Origin: an uncultured Clostridia bacterium
GTDB taxonomy: Bacteria; Bacillota; Clostridia; Christensenellales; UBA1242
NCBI GenBank assembly: GCA_930990515.1
Contig: CAKNPS010000002.1
Span: 124,001-188,000 of the forward strand
DNA length: 64,000 nt
Direction of reading: 5' to 3'
The notes beneath the pieces are model-generated. The model was not told the DNA's origin and did not search any database. It worked only from the letters and a program-made list of their open reading frames with translations. Each line of letters opens with the position of its first letter. The stretch's first letter is position 1. Positions 1 to 9,765 of the stretch are shown piece after piece. The position numbers and the translations under genes were made by a program.

Positions 1-22
1 AAGTGATGAACTTACGGAAAAT

Positions 23-745
23 ATGATAAACTTTAATGATGACCCGAATGTTAATGCCAATCAAGAAATTTATGAAATAATAACTAATTATGCAGATGAA
101 TATGTTGATGATGCAGAAGGAAATTCTGTTTCAGCACAAAAAGTTTTAAATGAAATGGAACTTAACATAAAGTCAATGGCAGAAGACATCACTGCAGACT
201 ATTACACTGAAAATCTTCAAAGTTTTCTTTGGATAAAGAATATTTATAAGGCAGAAAGTCCAACAACAAGCCCTGTCTTTGACAAAAGTGAAATCACAAA
301 TTATCTTAATAAATATTATTCTGATGCTGAAAAAGAAATTGAAGAACAATATGACTATGAAGGAAAAATTTTTGACTTTGTTGTTGCAGGGCTTAATGAA
401 AGAGACTTAGGAGCAAATGGATATTACATTCTTGTTATTCTTGCAGTGCTTACATCTTTCTTATCAATCTTTATCAACAACAAACTTATGAAAAAGGGAA
501 GTGGTGGAGCACAACAACCTGGCGGAAAAGCAATGTATTTCATTATGCCAATCATTCTTGGAATTTTCACTTTGATGTATACAAGTTTGTTTGCAATTTA
601 CATTATTGTTGGACAAATCGTTATGATGATTTTCTCTCCAATCACAAATCTTATTGTTAGGAAATGGGTGGATAAATCTGGTAAAAAACAGGAAGAAAAG
701 AGAAAAGCAGTTATAGATGTTGATTATCGTAGAAAAGATATGTAA
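23..745 (+). CDS. yidC: YidC/Oxa1-family membrane insertase, C-terminal part (gene probably starts upstream of the window)
   Basis: LWIKNIYKAESPTTSPV followed by C-terminal TM segments (MYFIMPIILGIFTLMYTSLFAIYIIVGQIVMMIFSPITNLIV) and a basic tail, as in YidC; the open frame begins close to the window edge. Confidence 0.7.
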   Translation: MINFNDDPNVNANQEIYEIITNYADEYVDDAEGNSVSAQKVLNEMELNIKSMAEDITADYYTENLQSFLWIKNIYKAESPTTSPVFDKSEITNYLNKYYSDAEKEIEEQYDYEGKIFDFVVAGLNERDLGANGYYILVILAVLTSFLSIFINNKLMKKGSGGAQQPGGKAMYFIMPIILGIFTLMYTSLFAIYIIVGQIVMMIFSPITNLIVRKWVDKSGKKQEEKRKAVIDVDYRRKDM

Positions 746-890
746 AAAATAAGAACGATAAAAAAAGAAAGATGCAAAATTTGTAACTTTCTTTTTTTAA
801 TTTAAAAAATTTATTTTTTACTTTTGAATTTTGTTTGCGTTTTTTTGTATTATATGATAAAATACAAATATGAAACAAAAGGAGGTTTCT

Positions 891-1799
891 ATGAGTAAAG
901 TTAAAAAATTTTCAACTGTGTTTGCACTTGTAATTATGCTTATTTTAGGTAGTTTTGCTTTGGTGGCTTGCTGTGGAGAGCAAAATATAACATTTACTAT
1001 TTCTGAAACACTTAAATCAGAAGCAGAAAATGTTTTGGAAATTATGGAAAATAATGTATTAAATAAATTACCTGCAAAAGAAGGAGAATCAACATACAGT
1101 TATTATACTTATGAAGAGGCTAAAGAGGCAATTCCAGAATTTACTGAATATTATGTTTTAGTTGGAACAGTAAATAATGTTACAGATTTAGAATCAGTAG
1201 GTTTTGGTGATGTTGTTTATGATAAAGATCAAACAATTCCACTTTCTGTTGGTATGAGTCATTTTATTAAAGATAAAATTTATTATTTCGAAGATAATAA
1301 ATTATATATGGCAGCTCCTATTTTACTTTTAGAGTCAGCAGGAGAAACCAAAATTAAACTTAATGGTCAAGAAGTAGATTTTAATATGTTCCCAGCTGCT
1401 GAAGAAATAAGTTTTACAGATATTAAATTCTGTTTTGACACAACAAATGAAGTTGATTTTAATGAAGACACTAATGAATATACTTTAATATATAATGAAG
1501 GGGCACAAAAATCAATGGTTGGTTGTTATTATGATGGTATGGCACAAAACGATATTTCAATCAACAGCCTTTATAAAAATGGAAAATTAGATAGTTATAG
1601 CGTAACAACAAATACTGACAAAGATAAAGATGACAATTATCCTTTAACATATTATTTTGTAAGTTATAAAGAAGATGTAAATGATATTAATGAAAGTTAT
1701 GATGGTGCAAAATTTGAGTTAAAATCTTATATTTATGGTAAAGGTTTTGCAACTGCAACTTTTATAAATCAAATCAACTACACTGAAGAGATAGCTTAA
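891..1799 (+). CDS. Putative lipoprotein, unknown function
   Basis: AAAGGAGG ribosome-binding site before ATG at 891 (the track start at 870 is less likely); signal peptide with lipobox-like LVAC. Confidence 0.75.
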   Translation: MSKVKKFSTVFALVIMLILGSFALVACCGEQNITFTISETLKSEAENVLEIMENNVLNKLPAKEGESTYSYYTYEEAKEAIPEFTEYYVLVGTVNNVTDLESVGFGDVVYDKDQTIPLSVGMSHFIKDKIYYFEDNKLYMAAPILLLESAGETKIKLNGQEVDFNMFPAAEEISFTDIKFCFDTTNEVDFNEDTNEYTLIYNEGAQKSMVGCYYDGMAQNDISINSLYKNGKLDSYSVTTNTDKDKDDNYPLTYYFVSYKEDVNDINESYDGAKFELKSYIYGKGFATATFINQINYTEEIA

Positions 1800-1823
1800 C
1801 AATAAATAATAATATAAATAAAA

Positions 1824-1857
1824 AATGCTAGCAAAAATAAAGGCTAGCATTTTTTAT
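1824..1857. terminator. Bidirectional rho-independent terminator
   Basis: AAAAAATGCTAGC ... GCTAGCATTTTTT inverted repeat between convergent genes. Confidence 0.85.
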
Positions 1858-1887
1858 TATTTGAGTTTTTTATTTTACTTAATTTTA

Positions 1888-3150
1888 TTATTTTTTAAAA
1901 CTTTTTGGTATTCTGCCAATATTGACATTATCTTCTTTTCGGCTTCTTAATTCTTCAACTGGGTGTTCTTTATCTTGCACTCGATAATCTTCTCCAAACA
2001 TATCAATATGTTCTTGAGTAACTTTGTGAGAAGCATCATCTTTAGGATTTTTATTAACTTTGTGCTGATAGATAAAAAAGTCAGCATTTTCTGGTAAATC
2101 ATTAATATTAATATAACCTTCTCTATCAGCAGTGTTTTCAATAGTGTCTTTTATGATATTTCGAATATAACTTTTGTTAGATTTAAATTTTATAAGTTCT
2201 GGAAATTTACCATCAGGAATCACTTCTTGCCATTCTTTTTTTTCATATTTCTTTAAATTTTTTGCTGCTGTATGAAGATGTGAAATTTCTTGTTCTAAAA
2301 GTTTTTCCCAAATTGTTTTTATGTTTTTGTCTGATTCATCATTTAGCATAGAATAATAAAGATAACATTCAATATATTCGTGCATTAAACACATCTCAAA
2401 CCAACTTGCTGTTGGATCTATTAAACTTCCATAATGTGTAACGTGTTGTTCTTCTACCATAGCAATTTCAGTGTAAATTTCTCTACCTTTTTGATTTTTA
2501 TAAAATCCACCTAAATTCATATAATAATTCATAGTTTGTTGTTCAGCTGCAGTTATTATGTTGACTGCACATTTATCAAATGGTGTGGCTTTTTTGTTAC
2601 ATATTGGATTTTTGACAGAGTCATAAGGGTGGCGATGATGAGCAATAGTCGGTCTAGCAGGCATAATTTCAGTGTAATCTCCAACATAATCTTCTGCCTT
2701 CAGATTCATATCACTTTCTAGTAAGTTAGCGTAACGATATAGGTGGTCAAAATCTTCAAGTAAAGCAAAATCAAGAGCATCTTTAATATATTTATCTTGA
2801 ACATTTTGTGCTAAAAAAGCTGTTAAGTCAACGGCAAGTTGCTCATATCCAATTGTGGTTTCTAGTAGATTTTCATCAATGGGTTTCAAGGAAGAAATAA
2901 GTTTTTGCTGTTGCTGTTCGTTTCGGCGAATAAGGGCGATTGTTCGTCTTAAATCATTGTCGCTTGCGTGACGATGAAACTGGTGTCCAAACCAAACAGA
3001 TTCATATTCTGTTCCATTCATCAAAATGCATCTTACTCTTGTGTAGGGGCTAGATTCAAGTTTGTTGTATGGTTTTCCTGAAAGTTCTTTGAAACTCATA
3101 AGACAACTTTCCAATTTCTTTGGTTTTTCTTCAAATGGGTTAAAAGTCAT
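1888..3150 (-). CDS. Ferritin-like diiron-domain protein, possibly two four-helix modules
   Basis: ExxH-type motifs EEQHVTHYG, HEYIECYLYY, LEQEISHLHTA and an N-terminal EDFDHLYRYA; strong RBS upstream. Confidence 0.6.
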   Translation of the reverse strand: MTFNPFEEKPKKLESCLMSFKELSGKPYNKLESSPYTRVRCILMNGTEYESVWFGHQFHRHASDNDLRRTIALIRRNEQQQQKLISSLKPIDENLLETTIGYEQLAVDLTAFLAQNVQDKYIKDALDFALLEDFDHLYRYANLLESDMNLKAEDYVGDYTEIMPARPTIAHHRHPYDSVKNPICNKKATPFDKCAVNIITAAEQQTMNYYMNLGGFYKNQKGREIYTEIAMVEEQHVTHYGSLIDPTASWFEMCLMHEYIECYLYYSMLNDESDKNIKTIWEKLLEQEISHLHTAAKNLKKYEKKEWQEVIPDGKFPELIKFKSNKSYIRNIIKDTIENTADREGYININDLPENADFFIYQHKVNKNPKDDASHKVTQEHIDMFGEDYRVQDKEHPVEELRSRKEDNVNIGRIPKSFKK

Positions 3151-3350
3151 AAAATTCTCCTTTTAAATTTTTTGCCTATTTTTATTTTTTCTAAAATACA
3201 GAATTTTATTCTTTTAATTGGAGATTATTTCTTTGTTAGCATAAACTATTTTGCCTTAATTTTATTAAAACAATAAAACACAAAAGTTGTGATTTTTAAA
3301 ATGTAAATTTAATGGAAAAAATAAAGTTTAAAAATATCTAGCAAATTTTA

Positions 3351-3379
3351 TTGACATCTTTTTAAAAAAGTTTTATAAT
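3351..3379 (+). promoter_or_regulatory. Sigma-A type promoter of the T-box/aspS leader
   Basis: TTGACA - 17 bp - TATAAT. Confidence 0.8.
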
Positions 3380-3385
3380 ATGCTC

Positions 3386-3647
3386 ATAAAATGCGATGAC
3401 GGAGAAAAGTAGCATATTCCCTTGATTTCAGAGAGGTAAATCGTGGCTGGAAGTTTACCATCAATAGTATGTGAAAGAACACTCAGGAGCAGTTTTTTCG
3501 AAAATCGTTCGATGAGTAGGGAAAATCGGGTTTGCCCGTTATAGCAAATTTTGAGAGGCAGTTTTTACTGCAAGTTAGGTGGCACCGCGAGTCATTCGTC
3601 CTAACACTATGGCAAAAAATCTAGTGTTAAGACGGGTGACTTTTTTG
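3386..3647 (+). ncRNA. T-box riboswitch leader upstream of aspS-gatCAB
   Basis: AGGTGGCACCGCG at 3577-3589; Stem I with GATGACGGAG/CTCAGGAGC K-turn-like base, AGAGAGG distal motif; terminator GTCATTCGTCCTAACACTA...TAGTGTTAAGACGGGTGAC-TTTTTT. Confidence 0.92.
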
Positions 3648-3708
3648 TTTATAGTGACAAGTCATGTCGAAAATTTCATAGACAAAAAATTTTAAAAGGA
3701 GCATTTTT

Positions 3709-5010
3709 ATGGAAAAATATGTAAGAAGTGACCTTAAATCCAGCGAAGGGAAAGTGGAAGTTTGGGCTTGGATTGAAAAAGTTCGTGACCAAAAAAGTAT
3801 GCAATTTGTCATTTTAGAAGACAGAAGTGGAATGCTTCAAATGACAATTGAAAAGGCAAAAAAGCCAGAACTTGCAGAAGTTGTTGCTCACTTTACGCAA
3901 GACTATTATGTGAAAGTTAAAGGAACAGTTGTGCCAAACGAATATGTCAAACTTGGCAAAAAAGAACTCATTCCAGATGAACTTGAAGTTTTGTCAAAAG
4001 CAGACATTTCTCCAATTGATGAAGGAAGTTCAATCGACCAACGCCTTGACTATCGTTGGATTGATTTAAGAGACCCTAAAAAGCGTTTAATTTTTGAAGC
4101 TCAAACAGCATTAACTCAAGGTATGAGAAATTATTGTATTGACAACGGGTTTATTGAAGTTCATTGTCCAACAACAATTAAAAATGAAAGCGAATCTGGT
4201 TCTGGCGTTTTTGAAGTTAAGTATTTTGATAAAAAGGCATATTTAATTCAAAGTCCACAATTCTATAAGCAAATGGCCATTGCTGCTGGTTTTGAAAAAG
4301 TTTTCATTGCGACACCAATTTATCGTGCAGAAAAATCTTTCACAAGAAAACACGCCACAGAATTCTCGGGGTTTGACCTTGAATTTGCCAATGTTTCATC
4401 TGTTGAAGATGTCATGAAAGTGGAAGAAGAATTAATCCACGCAGGGCTTAAAAATGTTAGTGAAAAATACGGCGAAAAAATCAAGGAACTTTTAGGGGTT
4501 GATGTCGTTGTTCCAACTTTACCATTCCCTAGAATTACAATGAAGGAAGTTTATAAAATTTTAGAAGAAGAACTTGATTATCCACTCGACGAAGGAGCAG
4601 ACCTTGACACAGAAGCAGAAAATTTACTTTCAAAGTATATGATGGAGAAAAATCACCATCAATTCTACTTTGTCAAAGATTATCCTTCAGATGTTAGACC
4701 TTTCTATTCAATGCATAAACAAGATGAACCTGGTTATAGTGAAACTTATGACCTTTATTATAAAGACATTGAAATCACAAGTGGAGCAATGAGAGAACAT
4801 CGTGCTGATGTATTAGCAAAACAAATTGCCGACAAAGGAATTGACCCAAAGACAATGGAAGAAAACTATATCAACTTCTTCAAATATGGCTGTCCTCCAC
4901 ACGGTGGTTTCGGAATTGGTCTTGATAGATTAACAATGATTATGCTTGACATTCCAACCATCAAGGAAGCAATGTTTGTCTTCCGTGGACCAGATCGTTT
5001 AAACCCATAA
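3709..5010 (+). CDS. aspS: Archaeal-type (non-discriminating candidate) aspartyl-tRNA synthetase, AspRS2
   Basis: Class II synthetase with short archaeal-type layout (433 aa, no bacterial GAD insertion), motif RVWAWI-like OB fold, GFGIGLDRLTMIMLDIPTIKEAMFVFRGPDRLNP; followed by gatCAB. Confidence 0.85.
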   Translation: MEKYVRSDLKSSEGKVEVWAWIEKVRDQKSMQFVILEDRSGMLQMTIEKAKKPELAEVVAHFTQDYYVKVKGTVVPNEYVKLGKKELIPDELEVLSKADISPIDEGSSIDQRLDYRWIDLRDPKKRLIFEAQTALTQGMRNYCIDNGFIEVHCPTTIKNESESGSGVFEVKYFDKKAYLIQSPQFYKQMAIAAGFEKVFIATPIYRAEKSFTRKHATEFSGFDLEFANVSSVEDVMKVEEELIHAGLKNVSEKYGEKIKELLGVDVVVPTLPFPRITMKEVYKILEEELDYPLDEGADLDTEAENLLSKYMMEKNHHQFYFVKDYPSDVRPFYSMHKQDEPGYSETYDLYYKDIEITSGAMREHRADVLAKQIADKGIDPKTMEENYINFFKYGCPPHGGFGIGLDRLTMIMLDIPTIKEAMFVFRGPDRLNP

Positions 5011-5099
5011 TAGGTGCTAATAGCACGACTTAAGGTTTTTGTTTTTATAAAAATTTATTATTGTAAATTGTAAAACTCAACCAAAAAAAGGAGAAAAAA

Positions 5100-5393
5100 A
5101 TGAGTAAAACAAAGATAACAATTGACGAAGTGAAAAGACTTGCAGGTCTATCTGCTCTTGAATTTAGTGATGAGGAATTAAAAGCCTTTATTCCTGAATT
5201 TGAACAAATTCTTGAACTTGTCGATGAAGTTAAAAATTGTGATATTGGTGACAGTAAACTTGAATATACTTCTCACAAACTTTCCGATTGTCGTGAAGAT
5301 GTGGCAAAAGAAAGTTTACCACAAGAAGAAATTCTTTTAAACAGTCCAAAAACAAAGAAAGGCTCGTTCTGCGTGCCAAAAATGTTAGATTAG
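5100..5393 (+). CDS. gatC: Asp-tRNA(Asn)/Glu-tRNA(Gln) amidotransferase subunit C
   Basis: VKRLAGLSALEFSDEELKAFIPEFEQILELVDEV; operon position before gatA. Confidence 0.93.
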   Translation: MSKTKITIDEVKRLAGLSALEFSDEELKAFIPEFEQILELVDEVKNCDIGDSKLEYTSHKLSDCREDVAKESLPQEEILLNSPKTKKGSFCVPKMLD

Positions 5394-5402
5394 GAGGAAA
5401 AT

Positions 5403-6845
5403 ATGAAGATTGACGAATTATCTCTCATTGACCTTGCAAAAGCAATCAGCGAGCAAAAAATCACATCTTATGATGCGACAAAATTTTATATTGAAAAATG
5501 TGAAGAAAGAAAAGACTTAAATGCCATTTTGGAAATCTTTGATGATGCACTTGATAAAGCAAAAGAAATGGATGAAAAAATTAAGAATGGTTTTAAAGGT
5601 AAACTTGCTGGCGTTCCTGTTGTTATCAAAGACAACATTTTATACAAGGGCAAGAAAGCAAGTTGTGGTTCAAGATTTTTGGAAAATTATGTTGCACAAT
5701 ATAACTCCACTGTTGTTCAAAAAATGTTAGATGCAGGGGCTGTTATTTTTGCAAGAGCAAATATGGACGAATTTGCAATGGGTTCTTCCACAGAAACATC
5801 ATATTATGGAATAACCAAAAATGCACTCGACCCAACTCGTGTTCCAGGTGGTTCAAGTGGTGGTTCAGCAAGTGCAGTTGGTGCAGGACTTACCCCAGTG
5901 GCTCTTGGAACAGACACTGGTGGTTCCATAAGACAACCAAGTTCATATAACGGCGTTGTGGGAATTAAACCTACTTATGGCAGAGTTTCAAGATATGGCG
6001 TGATTGCGTTTGCAAGTTCCATTGAACAAGTGGGGCCAATCACAAAAAATGTCAAAGACAATGCATATATGCTGGAAGTTTTGGTAGGGGGAAGTGAGCA
6101 CGATGAAACTTCTTTAAAAACCGATGTTCCATCATATTTATCACAAATAAAAGGCAGTGTAAAAGGTTTAAGAATTGGCGTTTTAAAGGAAATTGAAGAA
6201 GCCGTTGCAGGGTTTGAAGTTGAAAAAAGTTATCGTGACACTTTAAAAATGCTAAAAGAAAATGGCGCGACTTTAGTTGATGTTTCCATAAAAGACTTTA
6301 AACTCACTCTTCCTTGCTACTATATTATTGCACCAGCAGAAGCCACCAGCAACTTAGGCCGTTTTGACGGAGTGAAATATTCAAGAAGAAGTCCTGATGC
6401 TAAAGATGTTGATGAAATCTACTTTAAGAGCCGTTCAGAAGGCTTTGGAAAAGAAGTCAAAAGAAGAATTATGCTTGGGAACTTTGTTTTAAGTTCTGGC
6501 TATTTTGATGCATATTACAACAAGGCTAAAAAACTTCAACAAAAACTTATAAATGAAAGCAAGGAAGCCTTCAAAAAATGCGATTGCTTTGTTTTGCCAA
6601 CAACTGCAGGGGTTGCTTTCAAATTAGGAGCAAAAAGCGGAGACCCAGTTGCGATGTATAAAGAAGACCTTTTCACAATTATGGCAAACATTTTGGGAAC
6701 ACCAGCAATTTCAGTTCCTTTTGGAAAAGGAGAAAACGGACTTCCACTTGGAATTCAAATTGTTGCCGACAGATTAAATGAAGGTGTTGTATATAATGTT
6801 GCTGACTTTATCGAAAGCAAAGGAGGAGATTATGCAAGAGTATGA
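5403..6845 (+). CDS. gatA: Asp-tRNA(Asn)/Glu-tRNA(Gln) amidotransferase subunit A
   Basis: Amidase signature GGSSGGSASAVGAGLTPVALGTDTGGSIRQPSSYNGVVGIKPTYGRVSRYG. Confidence 0.97.
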   Translation: MKIDELSLIDLAKAISEQKITSYDATKFYIEKCEERKDLNAILEIFDDALDKAKEMDEKIKNGFKGKLAGVPVVIKDNILYKGKKASCGSRFLENYVAQYNSTVVQKMLDAGAVIFARANMDEFAMGSSTETSYYGITKNALDPTRVPGGSSGGSASAVGAGLTPVALGTDTGGSIRQPSSYNGVVGIKPTYGRVSRYGVIAFASSIEQVGPITKNVKDNAYMLEVLVGGSEHDETSLKTDVPSYLSQIKGSVKGLRIGVLKEIEEAVAGFEVEKSYRDTLKMLKENGATLVDVSIKDFKLTLPCYYIIAPAEATSNLGRFDGVKYSRRSPDAKDVDEIYFKSRSEGFGKEVKRRIMLGNFVLSSGYFDAYYNKAKKLQQKLINESKEAFKKCDCFVLPTTAGVAFKLGAKSGDPVAMYKEDLFTIMANILGTPAISVPFGKGENGLPLGIQIVADRLNEGVVYNVADFIESKGGDYARV

Positions 6846-8247
6846 TATCGTGATTGGACTTGAAGTCCACAGTGAATTAAAAACTAATGCCAAAGTGTTC
6901 TGCTCTTGTAAAAATGAGTTTGGACAAGCACCAAACACAAATTGTTGTCCTGTTTGTGTAGGGCTTCCAGGGGCTCTTCCAGTATTAAACAAAAAAGCAG
7001 TTCAACTTGTTATTAAAGCAGGACTTACAATGGGCTGTGAAATCAATGATTTGGCAGTTTTTGAAAGAAAAAACTATTTTTATCCTGACCTTGCCAAAGC
7101 CTATCAAATCAGCCAACTTGTAAGACCTATTTGCTTGGGCGGAAAGATTGAACTTAAAGAGAGAGAAGTAAGACTTAATCGTATCCATCTTGAAGAAGAT
7201 GCGGGCAAACTTGTTCATAGCACAGCAGCAATCGGAACTCTTATTGATTATAACCGTGGCGGTGTGCCACTTATGGAACTTGTCACTGAACCAGACATCA
7301 CAAGTGCCGATGAAGCAGTTGAATTTTTAACCAAACTCCGTCAACGATTGATTTTTGCAGGTGTTGCAGAATGTAAAATGGAACAAGGTGGAATGAGATG
7401 CGATGTCAACATTTCTGTCAAAAAGAAAGGTTCAAAAGAACTTGGACAAAGAACAGAAATGAAAAACCTTAACTCATTCAAGAGCGTTTATCGTGCCATT
7501 AACTATGAAGCAAAACGACAAATTGAAGTCCTTGAAAATGGCGGAACAATTGTTCAAGAAACAAGAAAATGGGACGATAATCACGGAAAAAGTGTTTCCA
7601 TGCGTAAGAAAGAAACATCTTCTGACTATCGCTATTTTCCAGACCCAGATATGCTTGCTGTGGAAATCTCTCGTGAAGATGTGGAAAACTTGCGAAATGA
7701 ACTTCCACTTATGCCAGAAGAATTGAAGGCAAAATATATGGGAGAATATGGGTTGAGTGAATATGAAAGTGACATCTTGACAAAAGAAAAAGATTTGTCA
7801 GCCTATTTCAACGAAACAATCAAAAATATAAACAACCCAAAAGAAGTTTCCAACTGGATTTTAACCGAAGTTTTAAATAGATTGAAAGACGGCAGTGAAG
7901 AAATCAAAATTTCTCCAAAGGACCTTGCAAGTTTAATTTCTCTTGTTGAGAAAAAGATCGTGACAAGAACAAACGCAAAAGAAATGCTTACAAGAATTTG
8001 GGAAAACGGAGAAAAAATTGAAAATCTTGTAAAAGAATTTGGTGGAAATGTTGATGAAAGCGAACTTAAAACTTTGGTGGAAAACATCATTAAAAACAAT
8101 CCAAAAGCGGTTGCTGATTATAAAACTTCTGACACTCCAGAAAAAGTGTTCCGTTGGTTCACCGGTCAAGTCATGAAGGAAACTCGTGGTAAAGCAAATG
8201 CCGCAAAAGCCGAAGAATTTATCAAAGAATTTCTTTCTCGTGAATAA
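6832..8247 (+). CDS. gatB: Asp-tRNA(Asn)/Glu-tRNA(Gln) amidotransferase subunit B
   Basis: MQEYDIVIGLEVHSELKT...; internal ATG at 6832 with AAAGGAGG RBS, overlapping the end of gatA; better than track start 6778. Confidence 0.96.
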   Translation: MQEYDIVIGLEVHSELKTNAKVFCSCKNEFGQAPNTNCCPVCVGLPGALPVLNKKAVQLVIKAGLTMGCEINDLAVFERKNYFYPDLAKAYQISQLVRPICLGGKIELKEREVRLNRIHLEEDAGKLVHSTAAIGTLIDYNRGGVPLMELVTEPDITSADEAVEFLTKLRQRLIFAGVAECKMEQGGMRCDVNISVKKKGSKELGQRTEMKNLNSFKSVYRAINYEAKRQIEVLENGGTIVQETRKWDDNHGKSVSMRKKETSSDYRYFPDPDMLAVEISREDVENLRNELPLMPEELKAKYMGEYGLSEYESDILTKEKDLSAYFNETIKNINNPKEVSNWILTEVLNRLKDGSEEIKISPKDLASLISLVEKKIVTRTNAKEMLTRIWENGEKIENLVKEFGGNVDESELKTLVENIIKNNPKAVADYKTSDTPEKVFRWFTGQVMKETRGKANAAKAEEFIKEFLSRE

Positions 8248-8296
8248 TACAATTTTAGTTGCCAATTTTAATTCATCTTTTAAGAATGTAAATAAT

Positions 8297-8332
8297 AAAA
8301 AATAGTCTAGGATTTCTAGATTATTTTTTATT
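8297..8332. terminator. Rho-independent terminator
   Basis: AATAGTCTAGGATTTCTAGATTATTTTTT. Confidence 0.6.
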
Positions 8333-8394
8333 TTCAATTAACACTTGACAAAGCAAAGTTTTGATGTTATGGTAATATTAGGAGTTAAAATTTA

Positions 8395-9225
8395 ATGAAT
8401 AGGTATGCCATAATTCGAGATGTAAAGAACCTGCCTAGAGAACGAAAAATTGATTTACAAAATCTTATTGATGAATGTGAGTTAATTCACGATAAAACTT
8501 TATCAAAACATATTGATAAAGTTGATTTGAAAAGAGCATTAATCTGCATAAATGAAAGAAATTACATCACAGGAGCCGCATTTTTTGAAGAACAAAACAG
8601 AGTGGTTTATTTAGACACTTTGTATATTTTAAATTCTGAACGGAAAAAAGGATATGGAAAGCAACTCCTTTCTGTTTTAAAACAATATGCGAAAAAGAAA
8701 GGTTTTGATAAGATTGAACTTGTGGTGAAACGCGATAATTTAATCGCCATTGATTTATATAAAAAGAAAAATTTTGTCATCTATAGGAGCGTTGACGAAA
8801 ATGTCATTTCAATGGTTAAGTATGTTGATAACAGCATTTTTAAATTAGGGAAAATTCTGTTTAAAATTTTAAAAGAGCAAGACTTAGAAAAAACAGATTT
8901 TAATGATTTCCATTTTGAAAGTTATGATAAAAATGGCGAGTTAGAGGGTGCTGAAAATCGAGAAATAATTTTAACATCGCTTATGATTTTGAAGGAGCGA
9001 GAAAAGGGCGTTTTGACGAAAGAAGATTATTTAAATATTTCTAGATATGCAAATTCTGAGAACAACAATTTTAGTGATAAAGATATAAGTTCGGGTTTAA
9101 AATTAGTTGAAGGAATTGATAAAGAAGTTTTAGCAAAAACAATGCTAGTTCTTTCAGTTTATCGTGATTTAAAGTTTCAAGAGAAATTTCAGGAAGAAAA
9201 TAAAAATTTATCCTTTGCAAAATAA
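8395..9225 (+). CDS. GNAT-family N-acetyltransferase domain protein with C-terminal extension
   Basis: NSERKKGYGKQLLSVLKQYAKKKGFDKIELVVKRDNLIAIDLYKKKNFVIYR (GNAT acetyl-CoA binding region); RBS TAGGAG. Confidence 0.75.
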   Translation: MNRYAIIRDVKNLPRERKIDLQNLIDECELIHDKTLSKHIDKVDLKRALICINERNYITGAAFFEEQNRVVYLDTLYILNSERKKGYGKQLLSVLKQYAKKKGFDKIELVVKRDNLIAIDLYKKKNFVIYRSVDENVISMVKYVDNSIFKLGKILFKILKEQDLEKTDFNDFHFESYDKNGELEGAENREIILTSLMILKEREKGVLTKEDYLNISRYANSENNNFSDKDISSGLKLVEGIDKEVLAKTMLVLSVYRDLKFQEKFQEENKNLSFAK

Positions 9226-9381
9226 AAAAATAAAAGATAAGATAAAGAAATAATCAACACACTACGAAAATAAATTAATTTATAAAATTTGAAAAAACAC
9301 TTGCAAAATTTTCAAAAATATGTATAATATATTATGCTATCAAAAAGCAAAACAATTTAATAGTGCATAAAAGCACAATTT

Positions 9382-9470
9382 GGAGGTTTGGCTGAGCGGT
9401 CGAAAGCGGCGGTCTTGAAAACCGTTTAGGTTAATAGCCTACTGGGGTTCGAATCCCTAAGCCTCCGCCA
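9382..9470 (+). tRNA. tRNA-Ser (anticodon TGA), CCA encoded
   Basis: GGAGGTT...AAGCCTCCGCCA acceptor; anticodon arm CGGTCTTGAAAACCG; long variable arm; TTCGAAT. Confidence 0.96.
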
Positions 9471-9477
9471 ATTTAAG

Positions 9478-9506
9478 AAAAAGTTGATTTTTGTCAACTT
9501 TTTTTA
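9478..9506 (+). terminator. Terminator downstream of tRNA-Ser
   Basis: AAAAGTTGATTTTTGTCAACTTTTTTT. Confidence 0.85.
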
Positions 9507-9726
9507 TTGTTACAGAAAACCACGGGATAGTCCCGTGGTTCAAAAGAGGTTAACCTTTACATAAAGATACCTCCTGTGTTAAGATATCTTCGTAGTCTAC
9601 ACTAAATATTTAACACAGGAGGTTTTTGTCATGCATGACACAAATAGTTTAGCACATTCGACTTGGAATTGCAAGTATCATATTGTATTTGCACCTAAGT
9701 ACAGAAGGAAGGTATTTTTTTGTTAA
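9507..9726 (+). mobile_element. Truncated IS200/IS605-family element (left end only)
   Basis: Left-end hairpin AACCACGGGA-TAG-TCCCGTGGTT (9518-9540), perfect 13-bp inverted repeat CCTCCTGTGTTAA/TTAACACAGGAGG sequestering the RBS, then start of tnpA. Confidence 0.88.
9631..9726 (+). pseudogene. tnpA: IS200 transposase TnpA, N-terminal 31 codons only
   Basis: MHDTNSLAHSTWNCKYHIVFAPKYRRKVFFC* matches the conserved TnpA N-terminus (HxxWxxKYHIVFxPKYRR). Confidence 0.9.
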
Positions 9727-9765
9727 AAAATATTTTAAATATTTTGAAAAATATTGTAAAATTAT

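Noticed and set aside
1947-2141. Minus-strand 64-aa ORF
   Set aside because: Alternate frame inside the ferritin-like CDS; low-complexity Leu/Ile/Lys translation, no independent RBS.
2536-2721. Plus-strand 61-aa ORF
   Set aside because: Antisense to the ferritin-like CDS; no coding signature.
3627-3812. Minus-strand 61-aa ORF over the T-box terminator and aspS start
   Set aside because: Antisense overlap with a well-supported leader and gene.
3709-5010. Asparaginyl-tRNA synthetase (asnS) for the class II synthetase
   Set aside because: Similar family, but sequence layout and coupling to gatCAB fit archaeal-type AspRS2 better; discriminating residues should still be checked.
7933-8337. Minus-strand 134-aa ORF antisense to gatB
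   Set aside because: Phe/Ser-rich antisense translation of a conserved gene; typical artefact in AT-rich DNA.
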